A stretch of 64,000 bases of DNA. Source: Pseudomonas fluorescens (GTDB lineage: Bacteria; Pseudomonadota; Gammaproteobacteria; Pseudomonadales; Pseudomonadaceae). The translations under genes and the position numbers were made by a program. Location of the stretch: contig NZ_MOBX01000003.1 of assembly GCF_003732425.1 (NCBI RefSeq), positions 434,001-498,000 of the forward strand. The letters run 5' to 3'. The notes beneath the pieces were generated by a model. That model saw only the letters and a list, made by a program, of their open reading frames with translations, did not search any database and was not told the origin of the DNA. Positions 45,392 to 54,523 of the stretch are shown piece after piece (the first letter of the stretch is position 1; every line of letters begins with the position of its first letter).

Positions 45392-45963
45392 GGATTTGGG
45401 TGTTCTTGCCAACGGGTGACGACGCCAGCATCGAGGCCAAACAGGTCGAGCACGCGACCGAGGCTGTGGTCGACCATTTGCGCCAGGTTCTCCGGGCGGG
45501 CGTAGAAGGCTGGCACCGGCGGGGCGATGATCCCGCCCATCTCGGTGACGGCGGTCATGTTGCGCAGATGGGCGAGGGTCAGCGGCGTTTCGCGGGCCAT
45601 CAACACCAGCGTGCGGCGTTCCTTGAGCGTGACGTCGGCGGCGCGGCCGATCAGCCCCGATGACGTGCCGGTGGCAATCTCCGCCAACGTCCGCATCGAA
45701 CACGGCGCGACGACCATGCCCAGACAACGAAACGAGCCACTGGCAATCCCGGCAGCGACGTCATCGGCGCGGTGGTAGTGGCTGGCCAGCGCGGTCACGT
45801 CGGCCAGCTTGTAGTCGGTCTCGTGGGCCATGGTCAGCAGCGCGGCGCGGCTGATGATCAGATGGCTTTCGATGTCGAGTTCGGCGAGCAATTGCAGGAG
45901 ACGCACGCCATAGATGAAGCCAGACGCGCCGCTGATGCCGACCACCATCCGTTGGCGGTTCAC
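45295..45963 (-). CDS. UbiX-like flavin prenyltransferase
   Basis: Makes the prenylated-FMN cofactor needed by UbiD enzymes. 222 residues. The FMN-binding VVGISGASGFIYGVRLLQLL is at the N-terminus, with the VVAPCSMRTLAEIATG and TLKERRTLVLMARETPLTLAHLRNM motifs of the family. The core ends near residue 190; the last 30 residues (CGSEPGPGGVPTK onward) are translated from a REP repeat, so the gene has read through into repeat DNA. It overlaps the UbiD gene by four bases and is co-transcribed with it. Confidence 0.92.
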   Translation of the reverse strand: MNRQRMVVGISGASGFIYGVRLLQLLAELDIESHLIISRAALLTMAHETDYKLADVTALASHYHRADDVAAGIASGSFRCLGMVVAPCSMRTLAEIATGTSSGLIGRAADVTLKERRTLVLMARETPLTLAHLRNMTAVTEMGGIIAPPVPAFYARPENLAQMVDHSLGRVLDLFGLDAGVVTRWQEHPNPCGSEPGPGGVPTKAVDQSPSPLNDTPHSLAG

Positions 45964-47345
45964 GACTGCAGGCCTTTGATCAATTGCCGGGCGCGTTCAA
46001 GCACGTCCCGATCGAGTTGCGCCTTGATCCCGTCGAACCCCGATCCACGCGTGGCATCCAGGCCCATCCGCGAAGTGGTGCCGTTGACCGACGACGAAGG
46101 ATCGAGCGGACTGCCCGGCAAGCCATCAATGGTGAACATATCCAGGTGCGGCTGAAAGTGCGTGGCCAGCGCCCACAGCACCTGGCTGTCATCGCTGATG
46201 TCGATATCGCTGTCCACCGCGATCACGGTTTTCAGGTACGGATCCCAGCCGAGCAACGCCAGCATGATCTGCCGCGCCTCGCCGTCGCGGCTCTGATCCA
46301 GCGCCACGTAACAGTGAAAGTGCGTACCGGAATTTGGGTAATGCACGGCGGTGACGGCGGGGAACCGCGCTTTCAGTTTCTCGCTCATCTCGGCCTCGCG
46401 CGGCAGGCGGGCGAGGGTCAGGTGTTCGGCGTAGCGACCGCCCATGACGTCGACCAGCCAGGCGTCCTTGCGCTTTAACAGCGTATCCACGCGCAGCACG
46501 TTGTTGGTCGAGCGATCCGAGGAGTAACCGCTGAACTCACCGAACGGACCTTCCTCGGCATACGCCGCCGGGTCGATGGCACCTTCCAGAACAAACTCGG
46601 CATACGCCGGCACACCGATGCCGTAGCGCGGGGTTTTCACCAGTTCCAGTGGCGCACCGAACAAGCCGCCAGCTACTGCGCGTTCATCGGCGCCATAAGG
46701 CAGACGCGCAGCGGCGGCGAGCATGAACAGCGGGTGCGCACCAACCACCATTGCTACGCGCAACTCCTCGCCACGTTCGCGTGCGGTTTGCAGCATCCGC
46801 CACAAATGACCGCGTGAATGCAGGCTGGTAGCGAGGGCCTGCCGGGCGTGGCGCATCGAGCGGTGGTAGCTCATGTTGGCGATGCCGGTCAGCGGGTCCT
46901 CGGCAATGATGATCGCGTTGGTGATGTACGGCCCACGGTCACTGTCAAAATGCTTGAGCATCGGCAGCAGCGCGAGGTCCAGCGCTTCGCCTTCGAACAC
47001 TTCATCAAGGATTGGCCCGTTCTCCACATAACATGGTGCGATGGGCTGGTTGGCGCGGGTCTGGAAGGTTTCGTGCAGTTGCGCCGGGAGCACGCCGAAC
47101 AGCCGGGCGATGCGGGTTCGGGACGCAAACAGATTGGTCGCCACCGGTACGCCAAGATGGCCGACGTGTTCGCAGATCAGCAGTGGATCGCGGCCTTGGG
47201 CGGCGAGGGCATCGACCAGGGCGGTGACGTCCTGATCGGCGGAAATCGCTTGGGTGAGAGTCAGCACATCGTCCGGGTACTCACGGCGATAGGCGTCGAT
47301 GAACACGTGAAAGTCCTGGGAATCGCCGAGCGTCGAACGGGTCAT
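45960..47345 (-). CDS. UbiD-family (de)carboxylase
   Basis: 461 residues. Prenyl-FMN-dependent reversible decarboxylase, probably acting on an aromatic or heteroaromatic acid. Characteristic segments are AIIIAEDPLTGIANMSYHRSM, PLFMLAAAARLPYGADE, AEEGPFGEFSGYSS and TVIAVDSDIDISDDSQVLWALATHFQP. ATG 47345 follows GAGG by seven bases. Coupled to the UbiX gene, downstream of two amidohydrolase genes. UbiD of ubiquinone synthesis is usually longer and not in such an island, so a catabolic role is favoured. Substrate unknown. Confidence 0.9.
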   Translation of the reverse strand: MTRSTLGDSQDFHVFIDAYRREYPDDVLTLTQAISADQDVTALVDALAAQGRDPLLICEHVGHLGVPVATNLFASRTRIARLFGVLPAQLHETFQTRANQPIAPCYVENGPILDEVFEGEALDLALLPMLKHFDSDRGPYITNAIIIAEDPLTGIANMSYHRSMRHARQALATSLHSRGHLWRMLQTARERGEELRVAMVVGAHPLFMLAAAARLPYGADERAVAGGLFGAPLELVKTPRYGIGVPAYAEFVLEGAIDPAAYAEEGPFGEFSGYSSDRSTNNVLRVDTLLKRKDAWLVDVMGGRYAEHLTLARLPREAEMSEKLKARFPAVTAVHYPNSGTHFHCYVALDQSRDGEARQIMLALLGWDPYLKTVIAVDSDIDISDDSQVLWALATHFQPHLDMFTIDGLPGSPLDPSSSVNGTTSRMGLDATRGSGFDGIKAQLDRDVLERARQLIKGLQS

Positions 47346-47488
47346 GGTGTCACCTCGTAAAAAGCAGGCACGCAGGGGTGAGAGGGCGTTCGCGCGGCCA
47401 GCCGTTGGCCTGCCGGTCGAGCGAAACGCCGGGTCATCTTCGTGCCTGTAAAGTCGCTGTGTTGCCCACATGAAACACTGGAGATCCC

Positions 47489-47584
47489 CTGTGGCGAGGG
47501 AGCTTGCTCCCGCCGGACTGCGCAGCAGGCCTGTCTTTTTGGGGCGGCTTCGCCACCCAGCGGGAGCAAGCTCCCTCGCCACAG
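47489..47584. repeat. inverted REP pair, TGTGGCGAGGGAGCTTGCTCCC family
   Basis: Facing copies between the UbiD gene and the first amidohydrolase gene, inside the putative operon. Confidence 0.82.
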
Positions 47585-47604
47585 TGGTGCAGCATTTCTT
47601 CAGG

Positions 47605-48510
47605 TCAGAGGTACGTAGTGGTCAGGCGAATGTCGGCCTCGACCAGATCCTTGGGCGGCGGTGTCGGCTCGATCCCGCACAACCGGGCGATGTTGTTGCC
47701 CAGGTAATCCTCGAGATGATCCTCATCGATGCCCAGGCCTTGCGGCGCTGGTGAGCACAACACCTCAAGTTCCCTCAGCCACATGCCCGGTTCGTTCGGC
47801 GGCGAATCAGTGCCGAACACGATCTTGTTGCGCGGCAGTTCCTTGGCGAACTCGACGATCCGCGACTGGAAGCACCAGCCCGATTCGCAGTACACGTTTG
47901 GCGTGTCCATGGCCATCCAGAACGCCTCGAACGAGTAGTTGCCGCCGGTCTGGATGCCGAAGTGCCCGATGATGAAATTGACCATCGGGAACTCGCGGAT
48001 GATCGGGTAGAACATCGTCGGAATCGTGTACGGGCCGTCGCCGGTGTGGATCAGCACGACGATGTTGTACTTGGCGCAGACTTTCATCGCCGGGCGCAGC
48101 CAGTCGAGTGCGCGATCCGGGCGATAGCCGTGCATGTTGGCGTGCAGCTTGAGCATCTTGAAGCCGTATTCCTTGATGTGGAATTCCAGCTCCGCCGCAC
48201 CGTTTTCCGGTCCCCAGCGCGGGTTGAAGTTGAAGTTGCCGATGAAGCGGTCCGGGTACTTCACGCAGAGTTCAGCGACATAGGACATGTAGTCGCGCAC
48301 GCCCTCGCGGCCCCGGCGGTTGCCGTCGCGATAACCGGTGTTGCCCGGTGGCGGCTGGATGAAACCCATGTCGATGCGGCGTGGTTTGCCGTTGATCATG
48401 TACGGGCCGTCCATCAACTTGAGCATGCGCTCGCCGGTGAACGGTTCGCCGGTGTGGCGCCAGGCCTCGTCGACCAGGTTGGTAGGGTGCAGATGGGTGT
48501 CGATGATCAT
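47605..48510 (-). CDS. TIM-barrel amidohydrolase (ACMSD/amidohydrolase_2 type), copy with intact HxH
   Basis: 301-residue metal-dependent hydrolase or decarboxylase. Metal ligands are visible: HLH in MIIDTHLHPTNLVD at the N-terminus, a His in MLKLHANMHG, His in VVLIHTGDGPY, His in FIIGHFGIQTGG, and Asp in VFGTDSPPNEPG. GGAG lies eight bases before ATG 48510. It is about 55-60% identical, by eye, to the next gene upstream, so the two arose by duplication. It probably cleaves or decarboxylates a ring-derived intermediate. Confidence 0.85.
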   Translation of the reverse strand: MIIDTHLHPTNLVDEAWRHTGEPFTGERMLKLMDGPYMINGKPRRIDMGFIQPPPGNTGYRDGNRRGREGVRDYMSYVAELCVKYPDRFIGNFNFNPRWGPENGAAELEFHIKEYGFKMLKLHANMHGYRPDRALDWLRPAMKVCAKYNIVVLIHTGDGPYTIPTMFYPIIREFPMVNFIIGHFGIQTGGNYSFEAFWMAMDTPNVYCESGWCFQSRIVEFAKELPRNKIVFGTDSPPNEPGMWLRELEVLCSPAPQGLGIDEDHLEDYLGNNIARLCGIEPTPPPKDLVEADIRLTTTYL

Positions 48511-48514
48511 CGGT

Positions 48515-49444
48515 TCAGCTCCTGGCCAGTTGAGTGGTGACGGGACGCTTGAGTTGCGCCTCTGCTTCGGAAACGGAACGCGGTGGCGGGGTTGGCTCAA
48601 GGCCGATCATCCGCGCGGTGTTGTTGCCCAGATACTCTTCGAGGGTGTCCTCGTCGAGGTTCAGGCCTTGCGGCGGCTCGTGGCAAAGCACTTCGAGCAG
48701 GCGCAGCCACATGCCCGGTTCGTTCGGCGGCGTGTCGGTGCCGAAGAGGATCTTGTGCGTCGGCAAGACCTTGGCGAATTCGACGATCCGCGATTGCAGG
48801 CACCAGCCGGATTCGCAGTAGACGTTGGGCAACTCCATCGCCCATTGCATCGGTTCGAACACATAGACGCCGCCGGTCTGCACGCCGAAGTGGGCCATGA
48901 TGAAATCGACGTTGGGAAATTCCTTGATCATTGGCACCCATTCCGACGGGATGCTGTACGGCCCGTCACCGGTGTGCAGCTTGACCGGAATACCCAGCTC
49001 GGCGCATTTCTCGAAGCATGGGCGCACCCAGTCGAGTGCACGGTCAGGACGGTAGGCATGCATGTTGGCCTGCATTTGCACCATCTTGAAACCATGTTCC
49101 TTGACGTAGCGCTCGATCGCCTCGACGCCGTTTTCCACGCCGCAGCGCGGGTTGTAGACGAAGCAGCCGATGAAGCGGTCCGGGTAGGTCTGGACCATTT
49201 TCAGGGTGTAGGCCATGTAAGCGTCGATGGATTCACGGCCCGACAGTTCGCCGTCGGTCCAGGTGTAAATCGTGTTGCCCTGCGGCGGCTGGATGAAGGC
49301 TTTGTCGATACGGCGCGGCTTGCCGTTGACCATGTACGGGCCATCCATCATCTCCAGCAGACGCTCGCCGGTGAACGGATCACCGTCATGCCTCCAGGCG
49401 AGGTCCACGAGATCCGTGGGATAGCAGCTGATATCGATGATCAT
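48515..49444 (-). CDS. TIM-barrel amidohydrolase paralogue lacking the HxH motif
   Basis: 309 residues, clearly a paralogue of the gene four bases downstream: same DLVDxAWRH, GPYMVNGKPRRID, NMHAYRPDRALDW, HTGDGPY, AHFGVQTGG, LFGTDTPPNEPGMW blocks. The N-terminal metal motif reads DISCYPT instead of DTHLHPT, and QMQANMH replaces KLHANMH, so at least three expected ligands are gone. AGGAG lies ten bases before ATG 49444. It may be a non-catalytic or altered partner subunit of the other copy. First gene of the minus-strand island. Confidence 0.82.
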   Translation of the reverse strand: MIIDISCYPTDLVDLAWRHDGDPFTGERLLEMMDGPYMVNGKPRRIDKAFIQPPQGNTIYTWTDGELSGRESIDAYMAYTLKMVQTYPDRFIGCFVYNPRCGVENGVEAIERYVKEHGFKMVQMQANMHAYRPDRALDWVRPCFEKCAELGIPVKLHTGDGPYSIPSEWVPMIKEFPNVDFIMAHFGVQTGGVYVFEPMQWAMELPNVYCESGWCLQSRIVEFAKVLPTHKILFGTDTPPNEPGMWLRLLEVLCHEPPQGLNLDEDTLEEYLGNNTARMIGLEPTPPPRSVSEAEAQLKRPVTTQLARS

Positions 49445-49755
49445 TGCAGTCGATCTCCTGATAGCGGGGAAGGGAGCCTTGCGGCTCTCGGCATCCACGT
49501 CCCGGGCAATCGGCCGTTGCTATGCGCAAGACACGCGCATTCCCTCGCCTGTTCGCATCCGGCCCGGGTGGGTGGTTGCTGGGGGCGAGTATTGGAAGGC
49601 GGGGTCGGGTTCGTACAATATTAATTGGGCGCGGTGGTGATACTTGTTCGATATGGTTTTGGTCTTGTGGTGAATGTGCCGGTGCAATCGCGAGCAGGCT
49701 CACTCCTATAGGAGAACGCATTCCAACTGTAGGGGTGAGCCTGCTCGCGATAGCG
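49445..49755. other. intergenic region upstream of the amidohydrolase operon
   Basis: Should hold the promoter of the minus-strand amidohydrolase-UbiD-UbiX genes. An AT-rich stretch at about 49612-49630 is a plausible promoter core. The right part (49687-49755) is a REP pair. No operator was recognised. Confidence 0.4.
49687..49755. repeat. inverted REP pair, GTAGGAGTGAGCCTGCTCGCG variant
   Basis: Tightly spaced facing copies abut the stop codon of the LysR gene that starts at 50646. Confidence 0.82.
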
Positions 49756-50646
49756 TCAAGATTGTGTGCGCAGTGCCAACTGCTTGATCACCTCAACCAC
49801 CGGCGCCACGCGCTCGGCCTGGCCGTGTGGCCACACCGCGTAAAGGTTGTAATGCGCGGCGATCTGCACCTCGTTCAGCGCTACGAGCCGCCCACTGCGC
49901 AACGCATCGGCGGCCAGTAATCCACGCACCAGCCCTGCGCCGACACCGGCCTCAGCCGCCGCTATCAAATTCGCCGCATTATCAAAAATCACCCGCGTCG
50001 GCGGTTCGTTCGGCGGCATTCCGGCCGCATCCAGCCATGGAATCCACGAGCGCCGCGTGTAGCCCAACAATGGCAATTGAAGAATCTGCGCCGGGCTCAA
50101 CGGCACTTGCAATCCATGCCGTTCCAACAGCGCCGGTGCAGCCACCGCCAGCACCCGATCGCCACAAATTTGCGTCATCTCGCAGTCGTCCCAATCGCCG
50201 TACCCGTAACGCAATGCCAGATCGACCCGCTCAAATGTGCTGCGATCACTGCGCGGCATCGACAGCAGCGTGACTTCGTAATCCGGCAGCTCATCGAGCA
50301 ACTGCGGCAGGCGCGGATTGAGCCAGCTCTGCGCCAGTTCGCTGTCGATGTCCAGCGTCAGGCGTTGCGCCACGCTGCGGTTTTTCACCGAGGACAAGGC
50401 GCGATCAATCTGCGCCAGACCGTCCGACAACACGCTGGCAAACAACTGCCCGGCGTCGGTCAGATTGCTGCCGCCACCTTCACGCACGAACAGCGGCTGG
50501 CCGATGAAATCTTCCAGCGCGCGGATCTGCTGGCTGATCGCACTGTGGGTCAGATCAAGTTTGCGCGCGGCACTGGAGAAACTGCCGCTGCGCGCCGCGT
50601 GGATAAACGCGCTCATGGACTGCACCGACGGGTATCGCTTGTACAT
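49756..50646 (-). CDS. LysR-family regulator (GcvA-like), divergent from the molybdenum hydroxylase genes
   Basis: 296 residues. The helix-turn-helix is at about 8-45 ([37 protein letters not shown]); the effector domain follows with [14 protein letters not shown] and [20 protein letters not shown], as in GcvA/AmpR-type members. Start ATG 50646. It is transcribed away from the two-subunit oxidoreductase genes at 50765, so it is their likely regulator. It may also affect the minus-strand hydrolase genes beyond it. Confidence 0.85.
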   Translation of the reverse strand: MYKRYPSVQSMSAFIHAARSGSFSSAARKLDLTHSAISQQIRALEDFIGQPLFVREGGGSNLTDAGQLFASVLSDGLAQIDRALSSVKNRSVAQRLTLDIDSELAQSWLNPRLPQLLDELPDYEVTLLSMPRSDRSTFERVDLALRYGYGDWDDCEMTQICGDRVLAVAAPALLERHGLQVPLSPAQILQLPLLGYTRRSWIPWLDAAGMPPNEPPTRVIFDNAANLIAAAEAGVGAGLVRGLLAADALRSGRLVALNEVQIAAHYNLYAVWPHGQAERVAPVVEVIKQLALRTQS

Positions 50647-50764
50647 GTTGTTAGTCCTGCTTACAGCGGTTGGCAGAAATCGTCGCTGGCCGCGTTTTGC
50701 TCAGGGTTCCAATAATCGGTCACCAGGCCCGCACAAAGACGGGCCGCTCTTTTGGAGCCTGACA

Positions 50765-51229
50765 ATGATTGCATTCACGGTTAACGGCGAACGACGCGAG
50801 CTGGATGAAGCGTCCTCCTCCATGCCCTTGTTATGGGTACTGCGTGATCAACTGAATCTCACCGGCACCAAGTTCGGTTGCGGCATGGGCCTGTGCGGTG
50901 CCTGCACCGTGCACCTGGACGGTGTCGCGGTGCGTTCCTGCCAATTGCCGGCGGCCGCCGTCGCGGGCCACCGCATCACCACCATCGAAGGCTTGTCACC
51001 GACGCAAAACCATCCGTTGCAATTGGCCTGGATCGCCGAAGATGTGCCGCAATGCGGTTACTGTCAATCCGGGCAGATCATGTCCGCCGCTGCCTTGCTC
51101 AACACCGGCGCGGCGGTCACCGACGATTCGATCCGCAACGCGATGTCGGGAAACATCTGCCGCTGCGGCACTTACGGGCGCATCAACAAAGCTATCAAAC
51201 GCGCGGCGAATGCGCCGAAGGAGGCGTGA
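50765..51229 (+). CDS. iorA: molybdenum hydroxylase small subunit ([2Fe-2S])
   Basis: 154-residue electron-transfer subunit of the xanthine oxidase family, IorA type. Eight cysteines ligate two [2Fe-2S] clusters: [18 protein letters not shown] and a later C (plant-type cluster, about 41-63), then [10 protein letters not shown] and CRCGTYGRI (helical cluster, about 98-140). GGAG lies seven bases before ATG 50765. Its stop overlaps the large-subunit start by one base. It passes electrons from the molybdenum site to an acceptor. Confidence 0.88.
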   Translation: MIAFTVNGERRELDEASSSMPLLWVLRDQLNLTGTKFGCGMGLCGACTVHLDGVAVRSCQLPAAAVAGHRITTIEGLSPTQNHPLQLAWIAEDVPQCGYCQSGQIMSAAALLNTGAAVTDDSIRNAMSGNICRCGTYGRINKAIKRAANAPKEA

Positions 51230-53442
51230 TGAGTCTTATCGACGACAGCCGCATCGAATTGCCGCGGCGCATGTTTCTCAAGCAAGCAGCAACCGTTGCT
51301 TCAGGCCTGGCGATTGCCCTGTATCTGCCGGGCGGCATGGCGGCGACTGACCCGAAAGCTCCAGCACCGGCCAGCGAATTCGAGCCGAATGCCTGGGTGC
51401 GCATTTTTCCCGACGGCACGGTGAAACTGGTGGTGCACAAGCACGACTCCGGCACCGGCACGCAAACGGCGCTCGCCGCGTGCGTGGCGGAAGAGCTGGA
51501 CGTCAACCCGATGACCGTGCAGGTCATCACCCCGGAAGATCCGTTCTTCGAGACCTACATTCATCCGGTCTGGAAGGTGTTTTCCACCGGTGGCAGCACC
51601 AGTGTTTCCCTTGAATACGACCGTTTGCGCATGGCCGGTGCCACGGCGCGGGCGCTGCTGATCACGGCGGCGGCCAAACAGTGGAAAGTCAGCCCTGACA
51701 GTTGCACCACTGAAGAAGGGCGGGTCGTGCACATTGCGAGCAGACGCAGCCTCGGTTACGGCGAACTGGTCGGTGTCGCGGCTAATCTGCCAGCGCCGAC
51801 AAACGTTACGCTGAAGGATCCGGCGCAGTTCAAATACATTGGCAAACTGCGCCACAAACGCGATGCAGCGGCCAAGGTCTGCGGGCAATTCAAGTACAGC
51901 ATCGACGTGCAATTGCCGGACATGCTGGTGGCGGTCATCCAGCGCGCGCCGGTGGTGGGAGCGAACGTGCTCAGCGTCGACTCAGCGGCCGCGTTGCAGG
52001 TGCCGGGTGTACGCAAAGTGCTGGCGATTCCGGGGCGGCCTGATGTGCTCGGCGGCAATCTGGAAGGTGTCGCGGTGTTGGCGGATACGTTCTGGGCCGC
52101 GCAGCAGGGGCGTAATCTGCTGGCGATCAAGTGGAGCGATTCGCCGCTGGCCGGGTTCGACAGCGAGCAGCTGTCCAGCGCGCAGGCCAAGGCTATCGGC
52201 GACCCGAAAGCACAAACCGTCAAAGCCATGACCCAGGGTGATGTCAGCCGCCAATGGCCGCAAGCGGCGAAGCTGATCGAAGCCGATTACACCATGCCCT
52301 ACAAGGTGCAAAACCCGCTGGAACCGATTTGCATCACCGCGCAGGTCAAGGACAAGGCAATCACTTACTGGGGCGGCGTGCAGGTGCCGTCCTCGGCATT
52401 GGAAGCGGCGCAAACCGTGTGCGGCATCGACAAGGCCAACGTGACCATTCATGAGTTGGTCTCCGGCGGCAGTTTCGGCGCGCGGGAAGCCAAATACTGG
52501 TTGTTCGAAGTGGCGTATCTGGCGCAGAAAACCGGCGTACCCGTGAAGCTGCTCAATAGCCGCGAAGACGAAATGCACGCGCTGTTCAATCATCCGGCCA
52601 CCCTGCATCGAGTCAAAGGCGCGCTCGATGCCCAGGGCAAACTCACCGCGCTGCAACTGCACGCGGTGTCGCCGGCCTCGCCGGAGCAGTGGGAGCCGGG
52701 TTACTTCGAACGTCCGGACAAAATGGATTACAGCACCACCGAGGCGATCACCGCGTGGGACTTCGCCTACCGGCCACCGCATCTGGAGCTGAACTGGGTC
52801 AAGCATGAAAGCAACGTGCCCAGCGGCTGGTATCGCTCGGTAAGCTTCATCCCCAACGTGTTCGCCGTGGAAAGCTTCATGGATGAGCTGGCCGATGCGG
52901 CCGGTGAAGATCCATTGGCGTTCCGGCTGGCCAATATGCAGGAGCGGCCACGGCATGTGGCGGTGCTCAAACAGGCTGCCGAGCGCGCCGGTTGGGGCAA
53001 ACCGTTGCCGCCGGGCACGGCGCTGGGGATCGCCACCAACCAGGGTTACACCAGTTTTATTGCGGTGGTTGCGCGAGTGGCGACGGTTGATGGCAAGGCC
53101 CAGGTCGAGAAGCTCACCTGTGTGGTCGATTGCGGTCTGGCGGTTTCGCCGGGCGGTGTCGAAGAGCAGATCTACGGCGGCCTGATGTGGGGACTTGGCC
53201 ATGCCTTGTTCGACCGACTCGACATCAAACAGGGCAGGGTGGTGCAGAGCAACTTCCACGACTACCGCGTTACCCGCATGTCGGACATGCCGGCCACAGA
53301 CATCGTCGTACTGGATGGCGAGCCGAGCAAACCCGGCGGCGTCGGCGAGTTGGGCAGTCCGTCGGTGGTGCCGGCTATCGCCAATGCGTTGTTCGCGCTG
53401 ACCGGTGTGCGCCAGCGTTCGACGCCACTGAGTCTGGGGTAA
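51229..53442 (+). CDS. iorB: molybdopterin-binding large subunit (isoquinoline 1-oxidoreductase beta/aldehyde oxidase type)
   Basis: 737 residues from ATG 51229. An N-terminal twin-arginine-type signal (PRRMFLKQAATVASGLAIAL) suggests Tat export to the periplasm. The body matches the IorB-type molybdenum hydroxylase: PVVGANVLSVDSAAALQVPGV, VSGGSFGAREAKYW near residue 420, PSGWYRSVSFIPNVFAVESF and GGVGELGSPSVVPAIANALFA, the last containing the catalytic Glu region. These enzymes hydroxylate N-heteroaromatic rings or oxidise aldehydes. No separate FAD subunit is present, consistent with a cytochrome-linked acceptor. Substrate unproven. Confidence 0.86.
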   Translation: MSLIDDSRIELPRRMFLKQAATVASGLAIALYLPGGMAATDPKAPAPASEFEPNAWVRIFPDGTVKLVVHKHDSGTGTQTALAACVAEELDVNPMTVQVITPEDPFFETYIHPVWKVFSTGGSTSVSLEYDRLRMAGATARALLITAAAKQWKVSPDSCTTEEGRVVHIASRRSLGYGELVGVAANLPAPTNVTLKDPAQFKYIGKLRHKRDAAAKVCGQFKYSIDVQLPDMLVAVIQRAPVVGANVLSVDSAAALQVPGVRKVLAIPGRPDVLGGNLEGVAVLADTFWAAQQGRNLLAIKWSDSPLAGFDSEQLSSAQAKAIGDPKAQTVKAMTQGDVSRQWPQAAKLIEADYTMPYKVQNPLEPICITAQVKDKAITYWGGVQVPSSALEAAQTVCGIDKANVTIHELVSGGSFGAREAKYWLFEVAYLAQKTGVPVKLLNSREDEMHALFNHPATLHRVKGALDAQGKLTALQLHAVSPASPEQWEPGYFERPDKMDYSTTEAITAWDFAYRPPHLELNWVKHESNVPSGWYRSVSFIPNVFAVESFMDELADAAGEDPLAFRLANMQERPRHVAVLKQAAERAGWGKPLPPGTALGIATNQGYTSFIAVVARVATVDGKAQVEKLTCVVDCGLAVSPGGVEEQIYGGLMWGLGHALFDRLDIKQGRVVQSNFHDYRVTRMSDMPATDIVVLDGEPSKPGGVGELGSPSVVPAIANALFALTGVRQRSTPLSLG

Positions 53443-53448
53443 GCCGCC

Positions 53449-54342
53449 ATGGACTTGCGTCTGCTGCGGTACTTCATGGCGTTGGCCGATGAGCTGCACT
53501 TCGGTCGCGCCGCCGAACGGCTGCACATCTGCCAGCCGCCGCTGAGCCAGCAGATTCGTTTGCTGGAAGAGGAACTCGGTACGCCGCTGTTCGAGCGCAG
53601 CCATCATCGGGTCGAACTGACCGCGGCGGGGCAGATGCTCAAGGAGCAGGCGCCGCTGGTGTTCGAGCAACTTGAAAGAGCACTGGACCTGACGCGGCAG
53701 ACCGGGCGCGGGCAGTTGGGTGAGCTGGAAATCGGCATGATCAGTTCGGTCATGGTCGGTGTGCTGCCCAAGGCCTTGCACCTGTTTCGCGAACGCTATC
53801 CGCAGGTCAACTGGCGTCTGCATGAAATGACCCCGGCGGCACAGGTCAAGGCGTTGAAGGAGAAACGCATTGACGCTTGCGTGTTTCGCGTCGGCTATGA
53901 CGATCCGCAGTTGCGCAATGAACTGCTGATCTACGAGCCGATCAACGTGGTGATGCCGGCGGATCATCCGCTGGCCACTCGCGAGGTGCTGGCGCCGGCG
54001 GATCTGGCGCAGGAGCCGTTTGTGGCGCTGGAATTGAAACAGTCGCGGTTCGCGCATTTTCTTTATCAGTGCTGTATTCAGGCCGGGTTCACGCCGCAGA
54101 TTCGTCAGCAGGTGATCGAGGTGCAGACCTTGCTGAGTCTGGTGCGCGCCGGGTTTGGCGTGGCGCTGTTGCCGGCGTCCATTGAGCAATTGGCCCCGGC
54201 GGGGCTGGTGTTTCGGCGCCTGACCCCGGCATTGCCGGAGGTGCCGCTGTATGCCACTTATCGGGCGGACGATGCTTCGCCGGTGCTTAAGCTGTTTCTC
54301 GACACGTTGCGTGAGCTGGTAGTTGACTCAAGCCAGCACTGA
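53449..54342 (+). CDS. LysR-family regulator (CatM/BenM-like group)
   Basis: 297 residues. The N-terminus (MDLRLLRYFMALADELHFGRAAERLHICQPPLSQQIRLLEEELG) closely follows aromatic-catabolism LysR regulators such as CatR/BenM. The effector domain includes VNWRLHEMTPAAQVKALKEKRIDACVF and EVQTLLSLVRAGFGVALLPASIEQL. It lies seven bases after the molybdenum hydroxylase gene on the same strand, so it is probably co-transcribed with it. The weak ribosome-binding site suggests low expression. Confidence 0.87.
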   Translation: MDLRLLRYFMALADELHFGRAAERLHICQPPLSQQIRLLEEELGTPLFERSHHRVELTAAGQMLKEQAPLVFEQLERALDLTRQTGRGQLGELEIGMISSVMVGVLPKALHLFRERYPQVNWRLHEMTPAAQVKALKEKRIDACVFRVGYDDPQLRNELLIYEPINVVMPADHPLATREVLAPADLAQEPFVALELKQSRFAHFLYQCCIQAGFTPQIRQQVIEVQTLLSLVRAGFGVALLPASIEQLAPAGLVFRRLTPALPEVPLYATYRADDASPVLKLFLDTLRELVVDSSQH

Positions 54343-54347
54343 ACCAG

Positions 54348-54431
54348 GTAGGAGCTGCCGAAGGCTGCGATCTTTTGACTTTGATTTTTAAAGATCAAGA
54401 TCAAAAGATCGCAGCCTTCGGCAGCTCCTAC
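54348..54431. repeat. REPIN of the GTAGGAGCTGCC family
   Basis: Two facing near-identical copies between the LysR gene and the PAS-LuxR gene. Confidence 0.88.
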
Positions 54432-54523
54432 AGGGAGAATTGTGGTGGTTTTTAGATGGTCGGCACGATCACGGGCCGCTGCGGTCGTACTCTTCACATG
54501 GGCGTATCACTTGTGGAGATCCA

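Noticed and set aside
51982..54189. 735-residue open frame opposite iorB and the LysR gene
   Set aside because: Antisense shadow with a Gln/His/Arg-rich composition. Both sense genes have clear domains.
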